From Pythium myriotylum (taxonomy: Eukaryota > Oomycota > Peronosporomycetes > Pythiales > Pythiaceae): a stretch of 64,000 nt of DNA. This document shows, piece by piece, positions 19,913 to 29,312 of the stretch; position 1 is the stretch's first letter; every line of letters starts with the position of its first letter. The stretch is taken from the NCBI GenBank assembly GCA_023091665.1, contig JALJCQ010000009.1:1054001-1118000 (forward strand). Direction: 5' to 3'. The position numbers were made by a program, and so were the translations under genes. The notes below the pieces were generated by a model, which saw only the letters and a list, made by a program, of their open reading frames with translations, did no database searches and was not told the DNA's origin.

Positions 19913-21529
19913 TCATGGTGAGGGGTCGAACATGGCGACGAGCCTCTTGATCTCGCCGTGAGTCTGCGAGATGAGAGCACTCAGCTTGGCTTGCTCGGGT
20001 GTGCGAGGCGCGTCTTTGCGGAGACAGATTGTCCACCTCATCGGCCGCTTGAAGTCGCAGGCGCGGGTCCGGTGGAGAGACCTCGCCGGGAGGCGAGCCG
20101 TCGCTGCGTCGAGCTCTTCGTGAACGTGGTGGGCGCGTCTCTCAGACACGCGAATTGTGAGCGTTGGACGGCCAGTGGACTTGAGGAATGCATTGACTTG
20201 TCGACAGTCCCGGCACTGATGGCGTAGAGCTATTCGGAGTGGACGGAACTGCGTCTGGCTAACGGCGGCCATTTTGTTTGTTAGCATTTGGCCGAGTACG
20301 TCCAGGACTCGCATCTTCATCGTTATGAGCGAACATTTCTTACTCGTCTGTATCATTGCTGGAGCCGTGAGATTAGCTAGCGGCAACTCTCCTGCCTTGA
20401 TCAGATCCACGGCTTGTGTGAATGATATCTCGGAAATGCAATCGATGAAACATGACAGCTCGTCAACGGAAGGGAAATCAGTTATCGAGTCTGTGTGGCG
20501 TGTCTTACGGGTTTTATTCCCTCGTCGGATCTGCTGAGATAGCCACTCGATCGAAGCTGTATTAACGGGTAACAGCATTCTCGCTAGATTGATCCAGCTT
20601 CTTCGCATCGGGTGGAAGCGGGAGTGTTCGAAGGACAGTAGCCACCGAAATGCTGCATCGTTGGATATGTTCCACCTCAACCTGATGGCTGGTAAATACT
20701 CAACGCTTTTCAAAGTCTGGAGAAGAGCGATCAAAGCGTTGCTGCTTCTGTAGCTCAGCACAACATCCAAACTCTGCGTGAACAAATCGCTCTTCATGGT
20801 GCACTGATTGCTCCAAACTTCAAAGATGTCCATCGTAACGAATAACGCAAGTGGTGAGTTGCATGCAGCTGTGCGCTTGAGTTCTTTTATGAGGTCGTCC
20901 ACGCCCATTGGTTCAACCCCAACGAAGGGCGCAACCACCAGCACTGACCGCCGGGATGACCCTGGCCCCTGCATAGAGTTCTCCTTGTCCACAAAAACTG
21001 GCAACAGACCGGCGACGCAGGCCTCTACATTCACGGTAACTGTGACTGATCGCATTGCAGTTGATGAGGATTCCATCACACCCTCACAAAAATGATCTGC
21101 AGTGACCTTTCCCTTCTTGTTGATTGCACAACTGCCTCTCCACGAGTATTCGAGTTGACCAGGAAGAACCCGATAGATTTCCCCACTGTACGAGCAAAAC
21201 TTTTCGAGGGCACGCCTGACGGCAAATTCTTTATCAGCCCTCACGGCCTCATCGTCCTGGTCACGCTCGTCGTCTAGCACATAGACAAAGAAGCGTGGTC
21301 GTGGAATAGTGACGAAGCGCAATCGACCTTGACGCATGAAGCCTAGGTCGACTTCACTTGACGCAGAAAGCAGCATACCAAGTTGAATGCAAAACTCTCC
21401 GAAGAGTGCTGACTCGACGCTAGCGTCGATCCCAAAGCGAGAAGACTGATCGGCTGCGGCTTTGCGAATCCGCCGAAGAACATCCTCGACCTTTTGGAGG
21501 CTCACTGTGCGCAACCGGTCGATAACCAT
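19913..21529 (-). CDS. Paralogue of the oxygenase C-terminal region, without the catalytic domain
   Basis: 538 aa in one frame. Residues ~430-538 resemble the end of the neighbouring oxygenase: a CRDCRQVNAFL pair corresponding to CYGCDDC, an ERRAHHVHEEL helix corresponding to ERRNHVISLV, then a basic stretch followed by a short helical tail. The middle part is also helical. No H-x-D...H iron site is visible, and the N-terminal ~230 residues are not recognised. It lies 135 bp upstream of the oxygenase ATG on the same strand, so the two look like a tandem duplicate in which one copy lost or never had the catalytic domain. Molecular role unknown. Confidence 0.6.
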   Translation of the reverse strand: MVIDRLRTVSLQKVEDVLRRIRKAAADQSSRFGIDASVESALFGEFCIQLGMLLSASSEVDLGFMRQGRLRFVTIPRPRFFVYVLDDERDQDDEAVRADKEFAVRRALEKFCSYSGEIYRVLPGQLEYSWRGSCAINKKGKVTADHFCEGVMESSSTAMRSVTVTVNVEACVAGLLPVFVDKENSMQGPGSSRRSVLVVAPFVGVEPMGVDDLIKELKRTAACNSPLALFVTMDIFEVWSNQCTMKSDLFTQSLDVVLSYRSSNALIALLQTLKSVEYLPAIRLRWNISNDAAFRWLLSFEHSRFHPMRRSWINLARMLLPVNTASIEWLSQQIRRGNKTRKTRHTDSITDFPSVDELSCFIDCISEISFTQAVDLIKAGELPLANLTAPAMIQTSKKCSLITMKMRVLDVLGQMLTNKMAAVSQTQFRPLRIALRHQCRDCRQVNAFLKSTGRPTLTIRVSERRAHHVHEELDAATARLPARSLHRTRACDFKRPMRWTICLRKDAPRTPEQAKLSALISQTHGEIKRLVAMFDPSP

Positions 21530-21719
21530 GTGAAGCTGATGTGGGGGTTAGTGTGGACAGCGTAGCCTACGCACGAAAAACTACATACAACCGTTTAGGA
21601 CTTGTCGCATGCAAATTGTGTGCTTACATTCAGTAGATGGGTGGATCTGTTATTTCCAAACCGTACCACGGACTGTAGTGGCAAACGCAGGGCTTCTACT
21701 CGCACCAGGCTCCTATGAT

Positions 21720-23541
21720 TTAGTCCTCCTTCTTATCGAGCTGGACGACCTTGCCGATACCAATCGTCTTGCCTTCATCACGCAGTGTCAGGCGACCAAG
21801 CTGCGGGAAGTTCTCAAACGTTTCCACGGTGATGCTCTGCTCGACCTGGATCAAGCAAATGACACTCTGGCCCTGCTTGATGAACGTCACGGGCTTCTTC
21901 ACCGGCTTGCCCGTCTTCGGGTCAATCGGGCGAAGCAGCTTGGCGACAGTACATTCCTGTGCAATCGTGTGGATGTGAAGAATACACTTGTAACCAGCCG
22001 TCAAAAGCGGGCGATGCTCGAGGGTATCCACGAGTGCGACCTGAGCAATAAACTGGTGGATGGCCTTTGGCTGCGGCTCGTCCTTCGGCCCACAGAGGAC
22101 GAAACCCTTCTGCACGTCGTCGACGCCGCACGAGAGACGAATGAGCACGTTCTCACCGGGCTTGGCCGTGCGCACAGGCTTCTCGTTGATGTACACTTGG
22201 TTCACAATGGCCGTCGCGCGCGTCGGCATCAGCATAACCTTTTGGCCAGTCTTCAAGACACCAGACTCGACCTTGCCCATAGCGACTGTGCCTCGTTCCT
22301 GATAACGATCGAGGACTGGCACTCGCAGCGCGGCCTCGGCATTGCGGCCAGTAATGTGCATCTGATCGAGGTGGTTGATGAGCGAATCACCATCATACCA
22401 CGGGGCCTTGGCCTTGTCCAACGGCGCTTTAATGTTGTCACCGTGGAGACCCGAGATCGGGATGAACGCCACGTCGCGCTTGACCGCAAAGCCACACGAG
22501 CGCAAGAACGGACGCAGCTTACCCGTGCACTCTTCGTATCGCTCCTGAGACCAGTTGACTTCGTCCATCTTGTTGATGACGACAACGAGCTTGTTGATGC
22601 CGAGTGTCTTGGCGAGCATGGCGTGCTCGCGCGTCTGGCCGCCACGCTCGAAGCCGGCCTCAAATTCACCCTTACGCGTCGAGATAACGAGGATACCGAC
22701 ATCGGCCTGCGACGCGCCCTGGATCATGTTGGGCACGTAGTTCTTGTGGCCAGGGGCATCCAAGATCGTGAAGCGGCGGTTCTCGGTCTCGAACTGCGCG
22801 CGGCCGACCTCAACAGTCTTGCCCTTGGCGCGCTCCTCTTCGCCCGTGTCCATGATGTACGCCAGGAACCACGAGTCACGGTTGCGCGCCTTGGCTTCCT
22901 TCTCGAAACGCTCGATCGTACGCTTGTCGACCATGTCCATGAGGTAGAGGATGTTGCCCGAGAGCGTCGACTTGCCGGCATCGACGTGGCCGATGAGCAC
23001 GACGTTCAAGTGCTCGCGCGGATCTTCGTCTCCGACTTCCTCTTCCTCGACAAACTCCTCTTCCTCCTCCTCCACGGCTGCAGCGGCCGGGGCTGCCAGA
23101 TCAATCTTCTCGACCTTGGCCTCGACCTCTTCGACTGCGGGGGCAGCCTTGGGCGACGCCACGGGCGTCGGCGCCTTCACCGGCGAGCTCACGGGCGTGG
23201 GCTTCTTGGGCGACGCGACGGGCGTGGCGGCCTTCTTGGGGCTCGCGGGCGCTGGCGACGAGGGGGCCGGCGGCGGCGGAGGGGGCGCGGCCGCCGCGAA
23301 CGCGCTGCCCTTCTTGGGCACAGGCATCTGGATGTTGAGCGCGGACGGAGCCGGCGGCGGTGGCGGCGGCGGCGGCGGCGCGGCGCCGTAGGACGGCGTC
23401 CAGGACGAGGCCGACGGGTTGAAGGAGAAGGACTTGGCCGACGGGTTGAGCGTCGTCTTCTTGGCTGTCGGGCGAGGCAGAGAGCGTCAGCACAGCGGTC
23501 GAGGGGCGCGGGGGAGGCGACGTACGCTGGTTGGGATCCAT
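21720..23541 (-). CDS. Eukaryotic release factor 3 (eRF3, translational GTPase)
   Basis: The partner of eRF1 in stop-codon termination. A 16-nt first exon (23541-23526) is spliced by a 61-bp intron to 23464-21720, giving 586 aa. Splicing restores a PAM2 motif, KTTLNPSAKSFSFNPSA, the poly(A)-binding-protein anchor known in eRF3; the second FNPSA suggests two overlapping copies. A Pro-rich and repeated SPKK/TPVASP linker and an acidic stretch follow. The GTPase begins with G1 GHVDAGKS (~164-171), then DAPGHKNYVPNM (G3) and NKMDEVNW (G4), and the two beta-barrel domains complete the protein. It is distinguished from Hbs1 and EF-1alpha by the PAM2 region and overall match. It is divergent from the SMP-30-like gene. 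Confidence 0.93.
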
Positions 23542-24064
23542 GGCGTCTGGGTCGATTCCTCTGTAGATGGATGCTCACGTGGGTGGCGGCTGGATGCGAT
23601 GGCAGTGCCGTTGGCGCGACCTTCGCGCAACATACACGACGAAGAAGGCCGACTCGCACCTGTGTTAAGTTCGGATTCGACTTCAACGTGGGCACTCGCT
23701 GACGCGATGCATGGATCGAGTCGGGCGGTTGGGGATACCCAATGCACACCCACCATTCCATGGTCCAAGTGTGTCCAGGTTAAGTGTGAGGGCATGGGTA
23801 CCAAGGTCACGTTGGACTCGCACGCATCACTTCGTCGGTTCATGAGCTGATCACCTTCGAACGGCAGGTCTCTACGTGAACGTGTGCATGGAGCAGTCGT
23901 CAGAGTGTGTGGGAGTGGTGGGTGTGTCATCAATCGCTTCGGCAACGTCGGGTGATGCTCTGGCTCCCATCCTCTTGCAGTATAAGTACAACTGTGCACT
24001 GTCCGAGTCTTTTCGAAAGCAACCCAATGGCCTCATTTCCCGATTCTCCGTCAACTACGTCAAA
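23542..24064. other. Divergent intergenic region, eRF3 / SMP-30-like
   Basis: 523 bp. Contains a TATAAGTA element at ~23981 on the + strand, some 80 bp before the SMP-30-like ATG. No separate gene is supported, although the downstream frame stays open back to 23876. Confidence 0.5.
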
Positions 24065-25159
24065 ATGACCAGCTCCGCGAGCGAGAACGACGAAGACACG
24101 CTCTTTCCACGCGCCTCGCCGCACGTGTTCCGCGCTGTGTTCCCGTGGCGATGGCTCGGCCGTTTCCTTGCGCGTCGCTATTCTCTCTTCCGTGCGTTTG
24201 GAAAGACCTGGAACGACCCTGAACCCATCGCAATGCTCCTCAGTGACGGCATCATCTATGGGGAAGGCCCACGTTTTTGCATCAAGGATAATGCTCTCTA
24301 CTTTTCCGACATGTACGCCAAGCAAGTTCTCAAATACGACCTCTCGAGCAAGCGAACAGTGGTGGTCTACGAGGCGGACGACTATGTCTCTGGTTTGGGT
24401 TGGCTACCTGATGGCCGCCTTCTCGTCGTTCTCATGGATACGCGCCGCATCGTCTCAGTGAGTTTAGAAACATCTTTAGTGAGCGAGTACGCCAACGTCT
24501 CGCACGTCACACGCGTCCGCGCAAACGATATGGTCGTTGATCTTGCTGGTCGAGCGTATGTCGGCAACTTCGGTTTCATTGAATTATCGGACTTCCGACG
24601 CACTACACTCGTCCGTGTCGACCCGGACCAGTCCGTTCACGTAGATGCAGATGGCCTCTTCCTTCCAAACGGCAGCGTTATAACTCCAGACGACAAGACG
24701 TTGATTATCGCGGAAACTCTTGAAGGTGTACTCACGGCCTTCGATATCGAACAGAACGGATCCTTGTCAAACCGTCGCGTATGGGCGGATCTTGGTGTAC
24801 CTTGTGATGGTATCACACTTGACGCAGAAGGTTGTATCTGGGCCGCAGTACCTCAGGTGGGCATTCACAAGACTGCCGGTGCCCTCGTTCGTGTCAAAGA
24901 AGGAGGAGACATTGTAGGCTTGTTTGGTTTCGGGCTTAACGGGATACGGAACTCGGTCTTCGCTTGCCAGCTCGGCACCGACTCGACGACTGGGAAACAC
25001 TTCTTATTCTTTCTTGAAGCGAGGGAGAGTGAGGAGCGTGCAGTGTTGAGGAAAGGCCTGGAGGCGGCGAAGCAAAATGGGGTACTGAAGGCGATCGAGG
25101 TGCCCGTTGGTCCAGCACGGATGAACGGGAACGACCGGTACTGCGGAGGATACTGCTAA
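24065..25159 (+). CDS. SMP-30/gluconolactonase/strictosidine-synthase-like beta-propeller
   Basis: 364 aa, intronless. The metal-site motifs of the SMP-30/LRE family appear in order: GEGPRF (Glu ligand), RANDMVVD (Asn), PNGSVITPDDKTLIIAET and PCDGITLDAEGCIWAA (Asp). These enzymes are calcium- or zinc-dependent lactonases acting on sugar lactones; the substrate here cannot be read from sequence. About 70 residues precede the propeller, including a basic, aromatic stretch (FPWRWLGRFLARRYSLFRAF) that may be a membrane-associating helix. ATG 24065 was preferred over in-frame ATG 23888 because of the TATA-like element at 23981. Confidence 0.8.
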   Translation: MTSSASENDEDTLFPRASPHVFRAVFPWRWLGRFLARRYSLFRAFGKTWNDPEPIAMLLSDGIIYGEGPRFCIKDNALYFSDMYAKQVLKYDLSSKRTVVVYEADDYVSGLGWLPDGRLLVVLMDTRRIVSVSLETSLVSEYANVSHVTRVRANDMVVDLAGRAYVGNFGFIELSDFRRTTLVRVDPDQSVHVDADGLFLPNGSVITPDDKTLIIAETLEGVLTAFDIEQNGSLSNRRVWADLGVPCDGITLDAEGCIWAAVPQVGIHKTAGALVRVKEGGDIVGLFGFGLNGIRNSVFACQLGTDSTTGKHFLFFLEARESEERAVLRKGLEAAKQNGVLKAIEVPVGPARMNGNDRYCGGYC

Positions 25160-25285
25160 GGAAATCAAGCAGTACACGTATAAGGATCAGCAACTCAATA
25201 CAGAGGTATGCTTAACGTTATGGTGTCTGCAAACAAAATGTATTGAAGAGGAATGTAGATGCATCTGCTCGACCGGTGGAAACAG

Positions 25286-25771
25286 TTAGCAGTAGAAAAG
25301 TCCGCCGAACGGAATGCCCAAGCCACAACCACCGCCCCAGATACCGGCACCAAACACGTTCCAGTACCCCAACGGATACGCCCAACCGCCCAGTCCACCA
25401 CACGAGTACCCGAAACGGTACGGACCGAAGCCGCCCCAACCGCCCCAGCCACCCCAGCCTCCCCATCCGAGACCTCCCCACCCTCCTCCGACACCCAGGC
25501 CCAGGCCCCACTGCTCCTGGTGGGATGTCGTCGTCGTGGTGACGTCGCTCGTCTTCATCTGAATGGGCTCCGTTCTCCCGGTCAGCACAACGTTTGGGGG
25601 AAGCTCGGTCTTCTTCACGGCCTCGAGGGCTTGTGCAGGCGTCGGCATCTCTGGGACTGTGTTGATGGCAGCAGAAGCCGTGGTGGTAGGCTTGGAGATG
25701 TCAGCGGCGTTGGCGCTGGCGTTGGCGAGAGCGACACAAGCGATGGCGGTAGCGACGAGAGAGAACTTCAT
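25286..25771 (-). CDS. Secreted GWG protein, type B, solitary copy
   Basis: 161 aa and nearly identical to the type B proteins at 13463 and 16088 through most of its length. It diverges near the C-terminus (CGLGIPFGGLFYC, and NVFGAG instead of NAFGAG). Its flanks do not match the cluster, and there is no head-to-head partner; the neighbour at 26107 is Med21. It looks like a transposed or older copy that escaped homogenisation of the last ~20 codons. Confidence 0.82.
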   Translation of the reverse strand: MKFSLVATAIACVALANASANAADISKPTTTASAAINTVPEMPTPAQALEAVKKTELPPNVVLTGRTEPIQMKTSDVTTTTTSHQEQWGLGLGVGGGWGGLGWGGWGGWGGWGGFGPYRFGYSCGGLGGWAYPLGYWNVFGAGIWGGGCGLGIPFGGLFYC

Positions 25772-26106
25772 TTTTTTGCGACACGATGCGATAGGATGCT
25801 TGGCTTGTTGATCGCAACTTGCGAACTGAACAGTCAACAATAGAGCCATCGAGCCCAGCGCGGCATCAATTTCTTTGTGGGCTCATTGTAGCGCACTTTC
25901 CGGGCCATTTTGGTGAAACACGCTGCTGACAAGAGCAGCAAAGGACTTGTGATGAAGCATCAAATTCAAGTTGATTTCAGGGTCGCCTTTCTCATTCTCC
26001 CGCCAAAATCTAACGTCAAACGGTTTTAACAAAGTAATTCCATATTAAAACCGATTTGTGTCGGCCACATTCGGTGCACATTGCATCGACAACTGCTCCC
26101 TGCAAC
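25772..26106. other. Divergent intergenic region, GWG type B / Med21
   Basis: 335 bp, AT-richer than its surroundings around 26010-26060 (TTTTAACAAAGTAATTCCATATTAAAACC). No gene seen. Confidence 0.5.
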
Positions 26107-26826
26107 ATGGTCGAGGCGATGGAGGTCGATGAGGGCGAGCTGTCGGTGAATCAGGAGGCGGCGGCGAACGGATCTCCGGCCAACGACGCGACTGCGCAAA
26201 GCGTCTTCATCACGGCCGACAAGGTGACGCTGCTGCAGGCGAGCGTCGACAAGATGGCGCTGAGCATGTTCAACGCCCTGCGGCTCTTGCCGGCGACGCT
26301 GGGCGACGAGACGACTCGCGACGAGAATGTCGCTGCGGTATGCGGCGTGCAGTGTGTTTACGGACTGTCTAGTTGTTAACGAGTTGCGATTGGATCATGT
26401 GCAGATCAAGCTCCTCGCCAAGGAGGTCATCGAGACCGCGAAGGAAACGGATACGCTCATCGATGACCTCCCCGGACTCGATCGAACCGAAGAGTGAGTT
26501 GCTCGTGCTCTCAGCTTCAACGTTGGAGCGGCGATAAGAAGGAATCGTCTTGCTGATGTATCGCTGTTGCGTAGAGAGCAAATGGAGGAGCTTCGCCGAC
26601 TCCAGATTCAGAGCGAAGAGGAGGCTCAGACGCTGCGTCAGGTCGCAGAAGAGGCCGGTAGGTTCCCCAAGCGATGTGCGGTTCCCCAAGCGATGTGCTG
26701 CAATAGCGTCGCGTGCTTGCGGACTCAGGTTCTCACGCCGAGCTTGTGCTTGCCTCCGCAGAGAGATGGATGGACCGCGCCCGCGATTCGCTGCGCGTTA
26801 TCTCCGAAACTCGGTTACGCCGTTGA
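26107..26826 (+). CDS. MED21: Mediator complex subunit 21 (Med21/Srb7)
   Basis: A subunit of the Mediator middle module that bridges activators and RNA polymerase II. Exons are 26107-26337, 26405-26493, 26575-26657 and 26729-26826, 166 aa in all. After an acidic 35-residue N-terminus the family pattern is clear: DKVTLLQASVDKMALSMFNA, then LAKEVIETAKETDTLIDDLP-GLDRTEE, then a Glu/Gln-rich coiled coil. The last intron has two in-frame acceptors (AG at 26727-26728 or CAG 36 bp later), giving proteins differing by 12 residues. That intron contains an ~18-bp tandem duplication (GTTCCCCAAGCGATGTGC). Confidence 0.85.
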
Positions 26827-27100
26827 GCACGCGTCCTAGTACCTCTCGATCTCATACACGAGGCTCATCGTACATATATCAGCGCACTCTCAATCAGTCT
26901 CATGAACTCCATCGAGATGTCAGGGAAAGGATGGATTGAATCCATATCTGAGCATTGTGTGTCCATAAATTATTGAGGCTTGGTATTGGTGGAAATAGGA
27001 CAGCTGAACACAACGATTGGTTGATTATTTGCGTGAGGAGTGAATATCTCTGCTGTGGTCAACCGTCTTTGCCAAAAGAAGGAACGTGAAGATCAGCAGA

Positions 27101-28143
27101 ATGGCGGATCGTGGTTTCGGCGGCCGCGTGCTCGCGGGTGAAGACAGCGAAGAGGACGAGGAAGAAGAGGAAGGTGAGATCGATGTGTATCGTCTCCACG
27201 GGACCTCGGGAACGCTCACTGTAATGCGACCGCATGGACAAAAGAACTCGGCTTCCAGCTCGGCAGCTACGCGCCCAAACCGGCGCCAGCTCCTGTGGTC
27301 ATCCAGCAGCCAAAGTTCACTGTTCAGGCACCCGCCATTAGTCCTGGTGAAGACGATGAAAGCGAGGAAGATGAAGAGGAGAGTGCAGAGATCGCTACCG
27401 GAATGGTGAATGAGGAGGTTGTCGGAACGGCTCGGGCAGCGAGCGTGGACTCGAGCGTGCCATCAATCAGTCGCCCGTCAACCCCCGAACTTCCAATTCC
27501 ACCGAGAGCAGACGCAAATGCCATGCCGCGCGCAAAGGATCTGGAGCCATGGCCGACCGACGGATCGATAGATGGAGCAGCGATGATGGGGAGCGCAATT
27601 GTCCAGAAGCTCCAACCATCGCTAGACAGCACGATTCGACGGATAGCCGAGCTCACCGAGAACCAAGAGGTAAGCGCACGTGTGAGCAATACCGACATAA
27701 AGAAGTGTTGTAGCGCTGATACTCTTCCTTTTTCAGCGCCTCTTGACTGTGCTCTCCACTCAGCATAAAGAGGTTTGCTCTAATGAGCAGATTGAAAACA
27801 TAGCGATCATTATGGGGAAATTACCACAGTACATCAAGAAAGTGCAAGACATGAAAGCAGCGATGAATGACATAACAGCGAGCGTTGAGCGCATGAAGAA
27901 GCGCTCCGAGAGCTTGCGCGTGGATGCTCAGTCTCGTACGTGCGATGCCTTGCGTTGTTGAGTCAGTGAGCCCGTAAACTCACCCAGGCGTGTCCCATAG
28001 ACGCAATCAAAAAGGAGAACAAGCGCGAGTCGCTGTCGCAGTGGAACAAGCTCTACGCTGCCAAGAGCTACGAAGGCGCGACCATGAGCACCACGATCAC
28101 GAGCAGTATCTCCATAGCTGAGCGGCAATCTCCGGGAACTTGA
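27101..28143 (+). CDS. Snapin/Pallidin-like BLOC-1 or BORC subunit
   Basis: Exons 27101-27173, 27245-27669, 27737-27935 and 28001-28143 give 279 aa. The N-terminal half is acidic and disordered. The C-terminal half is a coiled coil: LQPSLDSTIRRIAELTENQE spliced to RLLTVLSTQHKEV, then LPQYIKKVQDMKAAMNDITA. The position of the L-x-x-Y-I/V-K-K motif and the helix pattern resemble Snapin, a subunit of BLOC-1/BORC, which act in endolysosome biogenesis and positioning. Coiled coils match easily by chance, so the family call is moderate. Confidence 0.6.
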
Positions 28144-28526
28144 ATCGAGTAGCCATCACTTTTTGTCATTTTTCTGTGATCAACGAACCGTGTTCTGGGA
28201 AAGTGTACCAGATTATGTCACCCTTCTTGCTCCAGTGACGGGCCACAATCTTGGTGGTGGCTTCATGACTGCACCAGACATGACGTCATGCTTCTCGCAG
28301 CTCTTTCACCGTGGCGTTCCCTGAATCGACCGAGGAAATGACATCACATCCATGGAGAGAGGTTCGCAATGGTGCTCAAGTAGGGGTGGGGAAAATATCT
28401 ATTACAAAATGCTTGCGCGGGCCCAATACCGCGTTCGGTCTCGAGAGAGACCGCTAGCGCTATTGGGAAATTCGACCGCGCGACCTGTGTGTCTGCCGTT
28501 CAGGGCAACTCTGCAAGTGACTTTTC
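28144..28526. other. Convergent intergenic region
   Basis: 383 bp between the 3' ends of the Snapin-like and cytochrome b5 genes. Nothing recognisable beyond short repeats such as CTCGAGAGAGAC near 28440. Confidence 0.5.
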
Positions 28527-28940
28527 TTAGTGGCTGAACTGGAAGAAGAGCGCGACGGCGGCGATGGCCACCGAGACGACCACGAGGCCCGTGAGGCTGC
28601 TGCCGCTGTCGTTCTTGGCCGGGTTCGAGAGCTTCTTGGTCTCCTTCTTGACCTCCTTGACCTCGCCCGCGAGCTTGCCGACGAGCCACGGCTTGAGCTG
28701 CGCGCGCGCGTCGTTCGAGTGTCCGATGTCCTCGAACTCGTCGGTGGCGTCCTGGCCGGCGAGGTCAACGATGATCTCCGGACCACCGGGATGGTCGTCG
28801 AGGAACTTGGTCACGTCGTAGACCTTGCGGAGGCCGTCGTCCTTGATGATGACCCAGCAGTCCTCGACCGTGTTGTGCTTGGCCACCTCCTCGCGGGTGA
28901 ACTCCTTGAGCACGGGCTCGGTCGTCGCGGTCTCGGCCAT
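28527..28940 (-). CDS. Cytochrome b5, tail-anchored
   Basis: 137 aa. The heme domain carries both axial His: HPGGPEI (~50) and DIGHSNDA (~73). A Lys/Glu linker leads to one C-terminal hydrophobic helix (LVVVSVAIAAVALFFQF) ending in SH, the tail anchor that places the heme domain on the cytosolic face of the ER. It donates electrons to desaturases, P450s and similar enzymes. No intron. Divergent from the EFHC gene. Confidence 0.93.
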   Translation of the reverse strand: MAETATTEPVLKEFTREEVAKHNTVEDCWVIIKDDGLRKVYDVTKFLDDHPGGPEIIVDLAGQDATDEFEDIGHSNDARAQLKPWLVGKLAGEVKEVKKETKKLSNPAKNDSGSSLTGLVVVSVAIAAVALFFQFSH

Positions 28941-29312
28941 GGTCTCTGCTGGAAGCGGTTGGTTCGTGTGTGGGGACGGAGCTCCTCACGGGCGATGACA
29001 CTGCGTTTCTTGGACCCGCTGATCGCTCGCTCGGATTGCGGGACCACCAAGTCCGTCAATCAAGGTCGCAAAACCTCGATTCTGAGGTGATTTCCTTGAT
29101 AGTGTGACCCACAAGAAATGGAACCACGGGAATATGCGACGTGCTATGAATAGATGCTCGGCAGCTCCGACAGGCAAGCCGAAGATAGCGGGAAGCGCAA
29201 TGGAGCTTCCGATGAGGTGTTCTTGTCGGAGGGGAGGGGGAGAGCTCAGTAGATTTGGAGGGCGCGAGGGATCGGAGGGCCGCCACTTCGAAAGAAAACG
29301 AGCAAGATCGCC
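28941..29312. promoter_or_regulatory. Divergent promoter region, cytochrome b5 / EFHC
   Basis: 372 bp between two divergent start codons; no gene and no clear TATA seen. Short Arg-rich shadow frames only. Confidence 0.45.

Noticed and set aside
17391..20036. 881-codon frame starting upstream of the oxygenase
   Set aside because: Its first ~100 residues are Arg-rich nonsense that overlap the preceding gene; the conserved start is in another frame at 19777.
21609..23702. 697-codon open frame on the plus strand
   Set aside because: Antisense shadow of eRF3, whose minus-strand frame carries all GTPase motifs.
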